From contig NC_057807.1 of assembly GCF_018294505.1 (NCBI RefSeq), forward strand, positions 163,318,304-163,382,303: 64,000 bases of DNA. The letters are read 5' to 3'. Position 1 is the stretch's first letter. Each line of letters starts with the position of its first letter. The position numbers were made by a program, and so were the translations under genes. Under the pieces are notes generated by a model. It saw only the letters and a program-made list of their open reading frames with translations. It had not been told where the DNA came from and did no database searches. This DNA comes from Triticum aestivum (taxonomy: Eukaryota > Streptophyta > Magnoliopsida > Poales > Poaceae). Shown here piece by piece: positions 10,410 to 21,547 of this stretch.

Positions 10410-13400
10410 ATGTCCGGAGCAGGAGGCAAGTGGGTGGCTTCCACCGTCAAGGAGAAGCACATCACAAATCTTCGGGCGGCCGGATACTTGGCCGCAGACA
10501 TAGCGCACCGGCTACCGGACGCCGGGCAGGTCATTCCGACCCCAGGACCCCACGAGAGGGTCGTATTTGTCGCCCACTTCATCCGTGGACTGGGATTTCC
10601 ACTTCATCCCTTTGTCCGCGGGCTCATGTTCTACTACGGGCTAGATTTCCATGGTCTAGCCCCGAATTTCATCCTCAACATCTCGGCGTTCGTCGTCGTA
10701 TGCGAGGCCTTCCTCCGCATCCGGCCTCACTTCGGCCTATGGCTGCAAACCTTCTGCGTGAAGCCAAAGATTGTAAGCGGCCAACAAGCGGAGTGCGGAG
10801 GGGCCATGGTGGGAAAGATGCCTAACATCACCTGGCTGGACGGTTCCTTTGCAGAGACCGTAAAAGGGTGGCAATCGTGGTGGTTCTACATCACCAAGCC
10901 GCGCGGCACCAACTAGGCGGCGGCCCCCAAGTTCCGATCCGGGGCCCCCATGCGGCTCACCTCCTGGGAAAAGAAGGGCCTGTCTTGGGGCGAATCTACG
11001 GAGCTGACCGGACTCCAGACATGCATCAAAAGCATGAAGGACAAGAACATCAAGCTTGTCAACATGATCCAGGTCATGCTCGTTCGCCGGATTCTGCCCT
11101 GCCAAAGGCGGGCATTCAATCTGTGGGAGTTCGTCCTGGTCAAACACCAGACGCTCTGGAAGCTCTACGACATGATGCACAAAGGCGCATGGAAGGTGTT
11201 ATTCAAGGCCTCCGAAGTAACTCCTCCCACATCCGAGGACCACGGGCTTCACGCCGCGCGGCCTCCTAGTCAGGTGAGTTCTCAGACTACCACCGGATTT
11301 GGTTCTTCCCAATATATTCATGGGAGAGCCTTAAGTAGTTATGTATATTTGCTCAGGATTATGTGGAGACAGCGGAGCAGGTTTACTGTCCGGCTCCGCT
11401 GCCAGAAGGACCAGCTGATGCTCTCCTGATGGAGATGCTGGTCCTGGCACCGTACAAGGTGCCGGAGAAGAAGGCCGAAAAGAAGGCCCCGGGGACCCGA
11501 AAGGGTCTCCGACGTAAGGTTGTGCCAGAAGCCTCGTCCGAAGACGACGAGGCACACTCCTCCCACGAAGGGGAGGAGGAAGAAGAAGAAGATGCCCCAT
11601 CCGGAAAGGATGAGGGGCCCGGGGAGGCAGACCAGGGGGCCGGAAAAGGCCCTCGGTGCAAGGCCGTCATACCCACGTCGTCCGACGACGACGAGATAGA
11701 TTCCTCCCGCGGAGGCAGGGGGAAGCAAGAAGAAACTCTACCTCCCCACACCGGGGAGGAGAAAAATAGAAAAGCCGCCCCGGAGGGGGAGGCTGGGGCG
11801 TCCAAGAAGGGGAGGGTGTCCCTTCCGGACGACTCCGCCATGGCCACTCACAGCAAGGAGGGGTGGCTGCCCAGGGGGAAGCCCCCAGTGCGATCATAAG
11901 TGTCCGCACTCTATCATGATTTCACTTCATAATTTTTGTATTTATAATGCCGAACATATATGCAGTCCGGCCAGGGTTCATCCCGAGGTATCTTCCTCCG
12001 GATCCCTGAGCGATTCAGAGAAGAATTCGCTTCCGACGGCCGCAAGTCCTCAACCCGCAGATGACATGGAGGTGTTGTCCCGAAGGCTCCCAGAGCGGGG
12101 GGAGGTGACTCTGGAGATGCCCCAAGGCGGGATTCCATATGTCAGACACGCGGGGTTCAAGATCCCCGTGGATCGTGTCGATGAGAGCCACGGTAAGCCG
12201 GGCTCTCAGCCGAACATAGTTCAGGAACCTTCAATGGTTCCAGACTCAGGCGAGCGGTCCCTCGTTAGGGAGGGCGAGCCATCTGTGTCGAGGACTTCCG
12301 TTGCACCTGAGGCGCCAGACTGTCTGCGGGAAGCGCTTCGCGGCGCTTCCATGGATGAAGAGCACCGCACTCTTATGAATGCGGTGATTCAGAAGGTTTT
12401 GTCTACCAAGAGCGGACTAACCGAAGCCCGCACCAGCCTGCTGACCGGCTTTGAGGTAAGTAATAAAAAATGTATGAGATTACCACCCGATAGGTAGTAG
12501 CCCCTGATACTCTATTTGGTGTTCGGAAGGAAAAGCCAAACAGAGGGTCAATTATGATCCGCAGGAGCTTAATAATAAATATTTGTGTGAATAAGCAGGC
12601 TGTGGTGCTTGCCACTGCCGCCCGCACAGCCGAGGTGGCCGAACTAAAGCGGGACCTGGAGTAGGCGTAGGGAGAGCTCGACCTCACTAAGAGGCAGCTC
12701 GAAGAGAACAAGGGTAAGTGATTCCCCGCTCTTATGTATTTAAGGATAGATAGAATTGGTTAGTCTAACGCCAAAGCATCGTGACTGTGTGACAGGGGCC
12801 ACCGTCAAAGTGGCGTCCCTGAAGAAAGCGTTGTCCGAGGCTGAAGACAAGGTGGCCTTGGAATGCAAGGAGCGCGAAAAGCAAAGTGCTAGAGTGGTCG
12901 AGGTACAGAAAGAGCTCCAGGACCTCGGTAAGAAGTACAAGTCCGTGGAGCATGATCCGAAGATGAAAGAGGCCGAGCTTGCGAAGGCCCTTGTGAGTAT
13001 AAGAGACGCCAAGGCCGAAGCCGAGAAGGCACAGCAAGAAATCCAGGAGGCCAAAAAGATAGCAGCAGGTAAGAAGTTCTTTATGCAAAGCAAACATGTG
13101 GGGGAGGCGTTTCTTTTACTTACTCGAATTCGGAGTTCTCCAGGGGCATTCACAGATCTGCCATGCAGCGTATTGGACGCTGCGGAGTTCTACCGTGCCC
13201 AGGAGGGGAGCTCAATGGAGAAGCTGTTCTGGTCCTTGTATGCTGGGGCCGAACACCCAATGCCTCTGAGTGACCAACTGAAGTAGTTGGTCGAACTCCA
13301 TAGGGCGGCCGAACTGGCTATGAAAGGTTTCATAGTCCGGATGTGGCCTGGTGAGCTCCTGCCCACTAGCTACTTTGGCCTAATCAAGCGGATGGTGGAT

Positions 13401-13628
13401 GCCTGTCCACGGCTTGAAGTGATCAAGCGATCCGTTTGCATTGAGGGTGCCCGCCGGGCCTTTGCCCGTGTCAAGGTGCATTGGGGCAAGCTGGATGCGG
13501 AGAAGCTGGTGAAGGACGGGCCGCCGGAGGGCAAGGTGCATCACCATGACGAGATGTACTATGATGGCGTTATGAAGGGTGCTCGTCTCGTGGCCGATGA
13601 ATGTACCAAGGACACCATTTTAGAATGA
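10410..13628 (+). pseudogene. Spliced antisense accessory gene of the Fatima-like element
   Basis: Six exons can be read on the strand opposite to gag: 10410-11273, 11357 to about 11899, about 11966-12455, 12599-12713, 12796-13068 and 13144-13628. Four introns (11274-11356, 12456-12598, 12714-12795, 13069-13143) have GT...AG ends and join exons in frame (phases 0, 0, 1, 1). The exon 2-3 boundary is unresolved. Exon 1 carries the Transposase_28-like domain (motifs FPLHPFVRGLMFYYGLDFHG, WWFYITKPRG). Exon 2 is acidic and lysine-rich with EEEEEED. Exons 4-5 are a long heptad-type coiled coil. The last exon ends KVHHHDEMYYDGVMKGA. Nonsense codons at 10914, 12662, 12668, 13284 (and 11897) disable this copy; most look like CAG to TAG. 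Role unknown; nuclear scaffolding or regulation of the element is conjecture. Confidence 0.75.
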
Positions 13629-14829
13629 ATTCACTTCTGTCATGTTTGTAATTTAAAGACGAAGTTACTTGCGCTATGTAGTGCTTTTGTTATTTAAAAT
13701 ATTACCTTCTGTGCGGATGTTTATAAAATTCTGAAAGTAGGCCAGTCGTCGGCTTCTGCCCACACATAACTAGTACTGGGGTGTTCGTGGAAAACCCGGA
13801 CACTCTTTATCCAAATGTTTGGTCCCTTAAGGAGGTGTCCGGCGCAGCGAACAAGGCAATCAGACTATGCAGCTTTATAACTTTCACTTAGACATAGAGG
13901 TCTGCAATTTTAAATTTCGGTGAAGCCCCTAGAATCCGGAAGGCTGAATTGGGGCACTATACACGCCTAGATCGGACGAAGCCGATTTATCGCCTAAAGC
14001 GGAAAATCTTTAAGGATTTTAGGAACTCTCAAACAGCGACCAGCTCTCGCCACATCATGCCGGTCAGTTTTCGGCTTTCTCGACTGAGGTGCTCGTCCGG
14101 AAGAACCGGGACACAATCGCAGTAGTTCTCCCTGCGCTACCTTAGCCGATATAACGGAACGTAAGGTACCAAAACAAGGGAGCCGGGCTAACCCAACTGT
14201 AGACCCAAGGCATGATTCAGAGCTGATGCATATAGTGCTATAAGTTCGGGGTGCTGCACTGTTGAAAGTGTTCGGACTTGTATTGTCGTATTATGGGGTG
14301 CCATAAGAAGCCCCTGGTAAACTGACCGTACCAAGGTGTATGGATGCAATATCAAATAAACATTTATGAGAAAAAAATGCACAAATAAGAATATTAAGCT
14401 GACGCTATATATGATCTCCCATTGATGAATAATACGTTTAAGCGTATGTTTACAATGGATGCATTAAGCGGAGATAAATAGGACTATTTTACATGTCCTA
14501 TCAAGGGGCAGGCTGTGTATAGATAGATAAAGCAGGTATAATGATCGTAAATAGATTCCACCTGGGTATTTCCTTCTGTGCACAACGCCTATTGCCTCCT
14601 TTGTTGTCTCTCCCATGTAAGTTCGGCAATCCGGCTCTTCTGAGGATGCTGCGCTAAAGCGATGTCCTGAAAGGTAAAAGGGAAAGATTATGAAGGTATT
14701 TGGCGGTTACCCGCACTATTGACTGAGTCATTGTTGCGCCTCCGCCTATGCCCATGGTATCTTGAGTGCGTAATTGTGTACACGTGGCACGAATGCTGCT
14801 TTGATGGGGCTTGAGCGGAGGCCGGACTG
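13629..14829. other. Spacer between convergent antisense gene and gag-protease
   Basis: I see no supported gene. It holds the 3' end of the antisense transcript unit from one side and the truncated end of the protease frame from the other, so pol was lost between about 14.8 kb and this spacer. Element E has a comparable spacer at 49760-50600. Confidence 0.5.
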
Positions 14830-15561
14830 CTAATCACGCTCCTGGCATTCCTGATGATCTCGTTGCAGGGTGCTCCGGACTCGCTTGACGGTGCTTGAGG
14901 TTGTCGTCGCTAGATTGGTGGTTTGCCGGAGGAGGCCGCATTGTACTTCTGTCGCGAGGGCTGCAGTATGCTCTTCTGTACAGAGAGAGCGGTCCATGTT
15001 TCCGTTGATAGTTATGACCCCGCACGGACCTGGCATCTTGAGCTTGAGGTATGCATAATGTGGTACCGCATTGAATCTAGCGAATGCGGTTCGTCCGAGT
15101 AGTGCGTGGTAACCACTACGGAAAGGGACGATATCGAAGATTAACTCTTCGCTTCGGAAGTTGTCCGGGGATCTGAAGACCACTTCCAATGTTATAGAGC
15201 CCGTACAACGGGCCTCTACTCTAGGAATTACACCTTTAAAGGTGGTTTTGGTGGGCTTGATCCTTGAAGGGTCAATGCCCATTTTGCGCACTGTGTCCTG
15301 ATAAAGTAGGTTCAGGCTGCTGCCGCCATCCATAAGGACTCGCGTGAGGTGGAATCCGTCGATGATTGGGTCTAAGACCAATGTGGCTGAGCTGCCATGA
15401 CGGATGCTAGTAGGATGATCCCTACGATCAAAGGTGATCGGACAAGCTGACCATGGGTTGAATTTGGGGGCGACTAGCTCCATCGCATAGACGTCCCGTA
15501 ATGCTCGCTTCCGTTCCATCTTGGGGATGTGAGTGGCGTAGATCATGTTGACCGTTTTCAC
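14830..15561 (-). pseudogene. Retroviral-type aspartic protease region, Fatima-like element
   Basis: Open for 243 codons. It carries ITFDRRDHP, then the protease active-site region MDGGSSLNLLY (Tat-lineage elements commonly show DGGSS/DGGSG where others have DTGAS), then FDIVPFRSGYHALLGRTAFARF and a C-terminal LKMPGPCGVI. It would cleave the Gag-Pol precursor. It ends in an unrelated arginine-rich tail at 14830 where RT should follow. Gag is upstream (15894-18004) in another frame. The frame itself is open, but the pol deletion leaves it without its usual partner domains. Confidence 0.78.
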
Positions 15562-15893
15562 CTGGGGGGAAATTTCTTTTGTCCCCCCGTGTTCGGACGC
15601 CAGGGCTCTTCGTCATCGTCGCTGTGCAGCCCCTTGTCCTTGTTTTCGGTGTTTATTTTGTCGGCCTTTTTGAACACCCAGCAGTCTCTATTGGTGTGGT
15701 TGGCTGGCTTGTCCGGGGTGCCATGAATTTGGCACGAGCGCTCTAGTATGCGGTCTAGACTGAGACTGGACGGTCCTTGATTATTTCTTTTGAACGGCTT
15801 TTTCCGCTGACCGGACTTGGATCTACTAAATCCGGCGTTTACTGCCGTGTCTTCAGTGTTGTCGCCGTTGTTCCGTCGCTTATGTCTGTCGCG

Positions 15894-18004
15894 TCATGGC
15901 TTGCCGTTGTTATCGCGGACATCCGAAGTGCCGGAATGTGGCATGGTGCCGCTGCGAGCCAACCAGCTGTCCTCACCCGCGCAAAATCGGGTCATTAGTG
16001 TTGTGAGAGCTGCCATGGACTTGGGTTTTTCCTGGCTGAGGTGTCGAGCAAGCCACTCGTCACGGATATTATGCCTAAAAGCCGCCAGGGCTTCAGCGTC
16101 CGGACAGTCAACTATTTGGTTCTTTTTAGTTAGGAACCGAGTCCAGAATTTCCTGGCTGACTCTCCAGGCTGTTGAGTAATGTGGCTCAGATCATCAGCG
16201 TCCGGTGGTCGCACATATGTGCCCTAGAAGTTGTCGAGGCATGCGTCTTCCAGGTTTTCCCAACTGCCAATGGAATTTGCTGGCAGGCTGTTTTGCCAGT
16301 GCTGGGCTGGTCCTTTGAGCTTAAGGTGAAGATACTTGATGGCGTGTAGATCATCTCCGCGGGCCATGCGAATGTGGAGAAGGAAATCTTCGATCCATAC
16401 TGCGGTGTCTGTTGTGCCATCTATGATTTGATGTTTACGGGTTTGAACCCTTCTGGGAATTCATGATCCATCACTTCGTCAGTGAAGCAGAGGGGGTGTG
16501 CGGCGCCTCTGTGCCGGGCTATGTGGCTACGCAGTTCCAATTGGTCTGGGTTGCTGTGTTTGGCCCGGCCGGACTTGTTGATCATGTATCCGGAGTGACG
16601 GTCATCATCGCGCGCTGGGGCACGCCCTCGCGATCCGTAGATCGATCTTGGTTGTCCTGCTTTGTTTTCCAGAATATCTTGCAGGACCTGCCTGTTGCCC
16701 TGGGGTGTAGTGTATCGGCGTGGGGGTGCGGGATGGTATTCGGGTTGATATCCTGTTTTATCCCGTCCACGGGGTGGCCGGTCAGCCGTTTGGCGCTCGA
16801 GTCTGTATTCCTCGGCTGCCAGGACTTCAGTCCATCTGTCTGTGAGCAGGTCTTGATCAGCCTGGAGTTGCTGCTGCTTCTTCTTCAGGCTCCTCATAGT
16901 GGCTATAAGCCGACGCTTGAAGCGCTCCTACTCCACGGGATCCTCAGGCACGCCGAACTCGTCGTCACCGAGGCTAATCTCGTCTTCGGAGGGGGGCATG
17001 TAGTTGTCCTCCTCTGGGTATCCGTCAGTCGCCTGTTCTTTTGGGCTGACCTGCTCATCTTCCTGTTTGGCCTGCTCGAAGGCGGGCTGGTCAGGGTTAT
17101 ATTCCTCTTCGATGTCACCCAGATTGCTTTCATCTCCGAGGCCGGTATTGTTGTGGCGGGGCTTGGAGCGGCGCCGACGACTCCCATGCTTTGCTTTTCT
17201 TCCTGAGGGGTTATCCTCCGTTGCCTCGTCGCCATTGGTTTCCTTTGGAGTATCCACCATATATATATCGTATGAGGAGGTCGCCGTCCACCGCCCTATA
17301 AGCAGTGGCTCCTGTAATTCTCCTGCATCGTCGTCCATACCGTCGATGTCTTTGGAGTCGAAGTCAAGCACGTCGGTTAGATCATCGACCGTGGCAATGA
17401 AGTGGGTGGTGGGTGGGCAACGATGTCCGTCGTCGCCTGATTCCCACTCAAGCCAGATATAGTTCGGCACAGAGCCTCTTGACAAAGAGAGAGACTTCAA
17501 TGAGTTCAGCATGTCTCCAAAGGGCGAGTGCTGAAAGATGTCCGCAACGGTAAACTCCATTACCGGATAAGAGTCCGGGGGCCCGGGGTTACAGGCTTCC
17601 ACAGAGGTGAGACCTGTGTTCGGCTCCACCGCGGATGAGTGTGCGGCCTGCGGGGCGGGGTCCAGCCCTCCGTCCTTAGGCAACGCAACCTGCTCCGGAT
17701 TTAGATCCGGGGCTTCTGCCGGGGTGATATCTCGCGCATCGTCTGACAGCAGGTCTAAGCCGTGCTCATCATGACTGTTCGGTGCTCCTGGCACAAGCCC
17801 GAATCCGTCGAAGATCAAGTCTCCGCGAATGTCTGCCGTGTAGTTCAAGTTTCCGAACCTGACCTGGTGGCCGGGGGCATAGCTGTCGATCTGCTCCAGA
17901 TGGCCAAGAGAATTGGCCAGCAGTGCGAAGCCGCCGAACACGAAGATCTGTCCGGGGAGAAAAGTCTCGCCTTGGACCGTGTTGTTGACAATTGGAGGCG
18001 CCAT
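15894..18004 (-). pseudogene. gag of the Fatima-like element, degraded
   Basis: The start is the ATG complementary to 18002-18004 (MAPPIVNNTVQ), 48 bp inside the LTR. The N-terminal 358 codons are open to a stop at 16928, giving an acidic polypeptide rich in D/E/P that ends GVPEDPVE. The same frame continues past the stop with a Gln/Lys-rich coil (RSLKKKQQQLQADQ) and HPLCFTDEVMDHEFPEGFKP. The core gag domain then appears in another frame (ITQQPGESARKFWTRF ... DEWLARHLSQEKPKSM). So there are at least two stops and one frameshift. The QPGESARKFWTRF motif matches the gag of element A (QQPGETL) and related Gypsy elements. Confidence 0.75.
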
Positions 18005-18051
18005 CAAGCCCTGTAGCAACGACACAGAGGAACTCTCAGTGAAAGCACCAA

Positions 18052-18533
18052 TGTCGGTGTCAAAACCGGCGGATCTCGGGTAGGGGGTCCCGATTTGTGC
18101 ATCAAGGCTGATGGTAACAGGAAGCAAGGGACACAGATGTTTACCCAGGTTCGGGCCCTCTCGATGGAGGTAAAACCCTACTTCCTGCTTGATTAATATT
18201 GAAGATATGGGTAGTACAAGAGTAGATCTACCACGAGATCGTAGAGGCTAAACCCTAAGAGCTAGCCTATGATGGTATGATTGTAATTGTGATCGGCCTT
18301 CTACAGACCAACCTCTCCGGTTTATATAGACACCGGAGAGGGCTAGGGTTTACATGGAGTCGGTTACAAGGAAGGAAACACAATATCCGGATTGCCAAGC
18401 TTGCCTTCCACGCCAAGGAGAGTCCCATCCGGACACGGGCCAAAGTCTTGAGTCTTGTATCTTCATGCTTCAATAGTCCGGACGATGTATACAGTCCGGT
18501 TGTCCGGATACCCTCTAATCCAGGACTCCCTCA
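18052..18533 (-). mobile_element. 5' LTR of the Fatima-like element
   Basis: 482 bp, TATA (TATATAAA, minus) at 18321-18328. Just inside it the minus strand reads TTGGTGCTTTCACTGAGAG. Its TGG is consistent with a primer-binding site; the tRNA is not assigned. Confidence 0.9.
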
Positions 18534-19488
18534 CTCTCTGCCTAGTCCACCAGCTGCCGTCTCTTCTGATCCCTCTGCCATCTTGGACTAGGCCGCCAAC
18601 GAACTGAGCCGGCTGCGGGAGGATCTCCAAAGCACGGACCCTCGCTTGGTGGTCAGGCGCCTGGAGCTAGCTTCTTGCTGGGCCCACTCTGTCGCCTCTG
18701 TCCGAGCGGCGCTGAGCCAGGCTACGTCTGCCTCCGACGAGGAGAAGCAAGATACCTTCCAGGTCAAGGCTGCTCGCGATGCTGCCTAGGGTGACGCTGC
18801 GGATGCCTGGGGCCGCTGCAAGGCGCTGGAGGTCGAGCTGCAAGGCCTGCGTGACGAGCTCGCGAAGGAGGTCCGCATCCGCCAGGAGAAGGAGGAGGAG
18901 ATGAAGGCTCAGGAGGCTGCCATCAAGGACCGGGACGCCAAGCTTGATGACCGCCATGGCTGGTTGGAGACACTGGAGCATGCGCTGAAGGTGGAGAGGA
19001 CCGAGCTAGACCGCAAGGTGCAGGTCCTAGCCGAGGATCGAGTGGCCTTCGCCAAGCTGGAGGAGAAGGCTCGCGCTGCACTGAAGACGCTCTACGAGGG
19101 AGGCTTAGAGAAGCCGTTGGTTGGCGAAGAGGACGGCCCTGCCGAGCTGCTTCCCTTCCTGGTCCGTGCGCTTGAAGATGTCACGGACGGCCTTGGCCCT
19201 ACGACCAAGGCCGAGGCGCGTGCCCTGTCGTCTGTAGCGCTGACACGCTTCCTCAGCCACGTCTACCTTTGCGACCCCAATGTCGACCTCGAAAGCCTAC
19301 TGGACCCTGTGAGTGGCGACCTCGCCGCCGCTGCTGCTGAGGCCGTGAAGGGCCGAGCCGCGGCTTTGCTAGGGAGGTTCCGTGCCTTCAGCACCTTACC
19401 CAGGCGCGACGCCGCCAGTTCCGCAGCTTCAGGAGGTGGAGCCGCCCAGCGTGACTCCACCACAGGCGGCGGCGCCACTGGAAAGTGA
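18534..19488 (+). pseudogene. Antisense accessory gene of element A, 3' part
   Basis: Continues the frame broken at 9379: removing the Fatima element and one CTCTC copy restores a continuous reading frame across the junction. An in-frame TAG at 18588-18590 and another at 18787-18789 interrupt it. From 18901 the frame is open to TGA at 19486-19488, with a strongly charged coiled coil (KDRDAKLDDRHGWLETLEHA, RKVQVLAEDRVAFAKLEEKA). A C-terminal helical domain follows, ending in a Gly/Ala/Ser-rich tail. Domain order (Transposase_28-like, acidic linker, coiled coil, C-terminal domain) matches the gene at 10410-13628. Confidence 0.68.
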
Positions 19489-19646
19489 TCCCTTTGCAGC
19501 TTCTGTCCTGTTTTAATTCCTGCAACATGCACGATGCCTCATGGAGGCATTTAAACTTGTGTTTGGTGTTGTGAAACACTCTATGGCTTGTAATATTTGC
19601 TTTTGAATTCCCTAGAATTTGCATTTTCCCTCCTATTTGCCTGTGT
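19489..19646. other. 3' flank of the antisense gene in element A
   Basis: AT-richer sequence right after the stop (TTTTAATTCCTGC, then TTGTAATATTTGC), the likely 3' untranslated region and polyadenylation zone of the + strand gene. No exact signal can be assigned. Confidence 0.4.
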
Positions 19647-19990
19647 TCTATGTCGGCAGGGCCCGACCCCGCGCGTACCTCAGCCGCCGTTAGCCCCGAC
19701 CGGAAACCAGGACGGGACTAAGGAGTGAGGGGCTACGTGGCAAGTTAGGCTCCTGAGTCGCGATGCTCAGGAGTCCCCCTTGACTCGCAAACAACAAGTA
19801 GGGAAGGGAGGCATAGGAGTGGATTTATCGTTCTACGTCGGCAGGGCCCGGCCCCGCGCATACCTTTGCCGCCGTTAGCCCCGACCGGAAACCAGGACGG
19901 GACTAAGGAGTGAGAGGCTACGTGACCAGTTAGGCTCCTGAGTCATGATGCTCAGGAGTCCCCCTTGACGTGCAAACGAGTCTTCATACC
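19647..19990. repeat. Tandem repeat, two units of about 185 bp
   Basis: Unit 1 starts TCTATGTCGGCAGGGCCC at 19647; unit 2 starts TCTACGTCGGCAGGGCCC at 19832. Both contain GCCGCCGTTAGCCCCGACC, GGAAACCAGGACGGGACTAA and 'ctcaggagtccccc'. The spacing is 185 bp. They lie between the 3' ends of the antisense gene and of the gag-pol remnant. Confidence 0.85.
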
Positions 19991-20498
19991 TTGGCTCCGC
20001 TCCGGGAGAGGTGCGCGACGACTAGGTCCGAGGGACCTGGCTGGGTGGCGTGCGTACGGGCGTAGCCCGGGCGCAGCCCCCGTGTCCAGCCCCCTCGCGT
20101 GGCACTCCTGAGGGAAGGCGTTGCGATGGTGCCAGACACTAAGCTCTAGGCTCCCTGAGGTTGATACGGCCGTGGGCTGCCCTTAGTTGTTTATCACCAG
20201 TGCGGAGCATAGCGCTTCTGTATGTGTACGAGCATAGCCGCTCCTCGGCAGTGTCGTCAGCCAGCGCGGAGCATGGTGCTTCCACTGGTACGTGGGAGGG
20301 GGCTCACCTCCGGGAGGAGCCCCCGGGGCGTGTACAGCCCCACGCTGACACGTGGCCGGCACGGTAGGGCTAGGAGAGGTGTATCTGGGCACCCGTGAGC
20401 CAGTGCGGGACTCACGAGGCCCAACCTCAAGGCGGGTTGCGCCTGGCTCTGGGCCTTTATCAATGGTGTCTTCCTGCAGGGTGGTTAGAATGCAAATA

Positions 20499-20650
20499 CT
20501 CTACGTCCTCAGGTCCCGGCCCTCGAGCGAGCTTAGCCGCCGCTAGTATGACAGGTCGCGATGCCGTGGGTCAAGGCCAGGGGGTGAGGGCTGGAGAGCC
20601 AGTAAGAGCCCATGAGTCGTGATGCTCAGGCGCCCCCCTTTTAACGTGCA
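20499..20650. repeat. Diverged third copy of the 185-bp repeat
   Basis: Retains CTCTACGTC, 'cccggccctcgagcgagcttagccgccg' in part, and 'gatgctcaggcgccccccttt', about 850 bp after unit 1. The sequence between (about 19991-20498) is GC-rich with no supported gene. Confidence 0.6.
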
Positions 20651-21069
20651 AGCGCTTTGCATGAGAGCGGAGAGGTCCGTGATAAGTAGCAGATGATATC
20701 CATGGGAGTCAGGTTAAGCGCGGAGGAGCAAATCCACTTCAGATAGATGAGGAAAAAGCAAACGCCACTGGGCTGGGCCCGAGCAGCTTGGGGATAATGC
20801 AGCCCGAGGGGCTCCCCCAACAAGGTAGGTAAAGAGCATAAGCAAAACGGATACATGCCGCAGGGACGGACCCACGCGACCTGGGAATGATGCAGCCTGC
20901 GGGTGCTCCCAGCTGAAAATGGAACTTTGAAAGATGTCACTTGATACCATTGCAGAGCGAGTGTCGGGGTAGCTGACGACGCGTGGTGAAGAAGCCAACC
21001 CTCACGAGCCTTCGGAGCCCTGAGCCTCGGGAGGCTCTAGGGGTCCGGGCGGCTCCTCAAGGTCCATCT
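20651..21069. other. Spacer of element A
   Basis: No gene seen. A short imperfect repeat pair is present: 'gataatgcagcccgaggggctccc' (about 20791) and 'aatgatgcagcctgcgggtgctccc' (about 20887). Confidence 0.45.
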
Positions 21070-21340
21070 CCATCTCCTCCAGGAACGCGCGGTGCCTGGC
21101 CACCTGAGCTTCCAGGATGCTCCTCATCAGGCGCTAGTGGGCAGCAGCCTCGTTCGGAAGGCCGAAGGGCATGCGAACGTAGCTGTGAGGTGGACCCTCA
21201 CAACGCCCAACGCGTGAAGGCCAGAGGCGCTCGTGAGACGCGACTTGGTTGAGCCCTGGTACATCGATGCAAACGCGCAGCCCACCATCCTCGCCGGGAT
21301 GTGGGGCTATGGCGGGTAGGCGGCGGCTGCCAGGCATGAC
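21070..21340 (-). pseudogene. Reverse transcriptase remnant of element A
   Basis: The minus strand has GGLRVCIDVPGLNQ, equivalent to the RT block around LRxCVDYRxLNK, followed about 30 residues later by SYVRMPFGLPNEAAAH, the MPFGLxNAxATYQR block. In intact Gypsy RTs these blocks are farther apart, so the middle of the domain is deleted. The catalytic YLDD block is absent. After a stop the frame ends in a short acidic tail (EAQVARHRAFLEEMEMDLEE) with no relation to RT. Confidence 0.65.
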
Positions 21341-21547
21341 TCATGACTCTTGTAGCTCCAGAATGTTCCTCGCGATGAACTCCTGAGGGTTTGGCCCTCC
21401 TTCCCTCATGCCTTCCTAAGGGAAACGTGCCTTGAAGCATGCCTCCAAGTGGTGCCCAAGCGCCTCCCTCGTGACCTTGGCGAGGTCGGTGGCCCTCTAG
21501 GAGAGAGCCCCTGAGCCCTGCCCGAGGAAGGTGCCGGGCGCGCCTTC

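Larger units (their letters stand above)
9380..18533 (-). mobile_element. Non-autonomous Fatima-like Gypsy element inside A
   Basis: Two LTRs of exactly 482 bp (9380-9861, 18052-18533) flanked by perfect CTCTC duplications (9375-9379, 18534-18538). Minus orientation: gag 18004-15894, protease 15561-14830, then no RT, RNase H or integrase. The remaining 4.9 kb before the 3' LTR is a spacer plus an antisense spliced gene. Eighteen differences between the LTRs, no indels, 15 of them transitions by my count. That is 3.7%, or about 1.4 million years at the commonly used 1.3e-8 per site per year. Confidence 0.88.
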
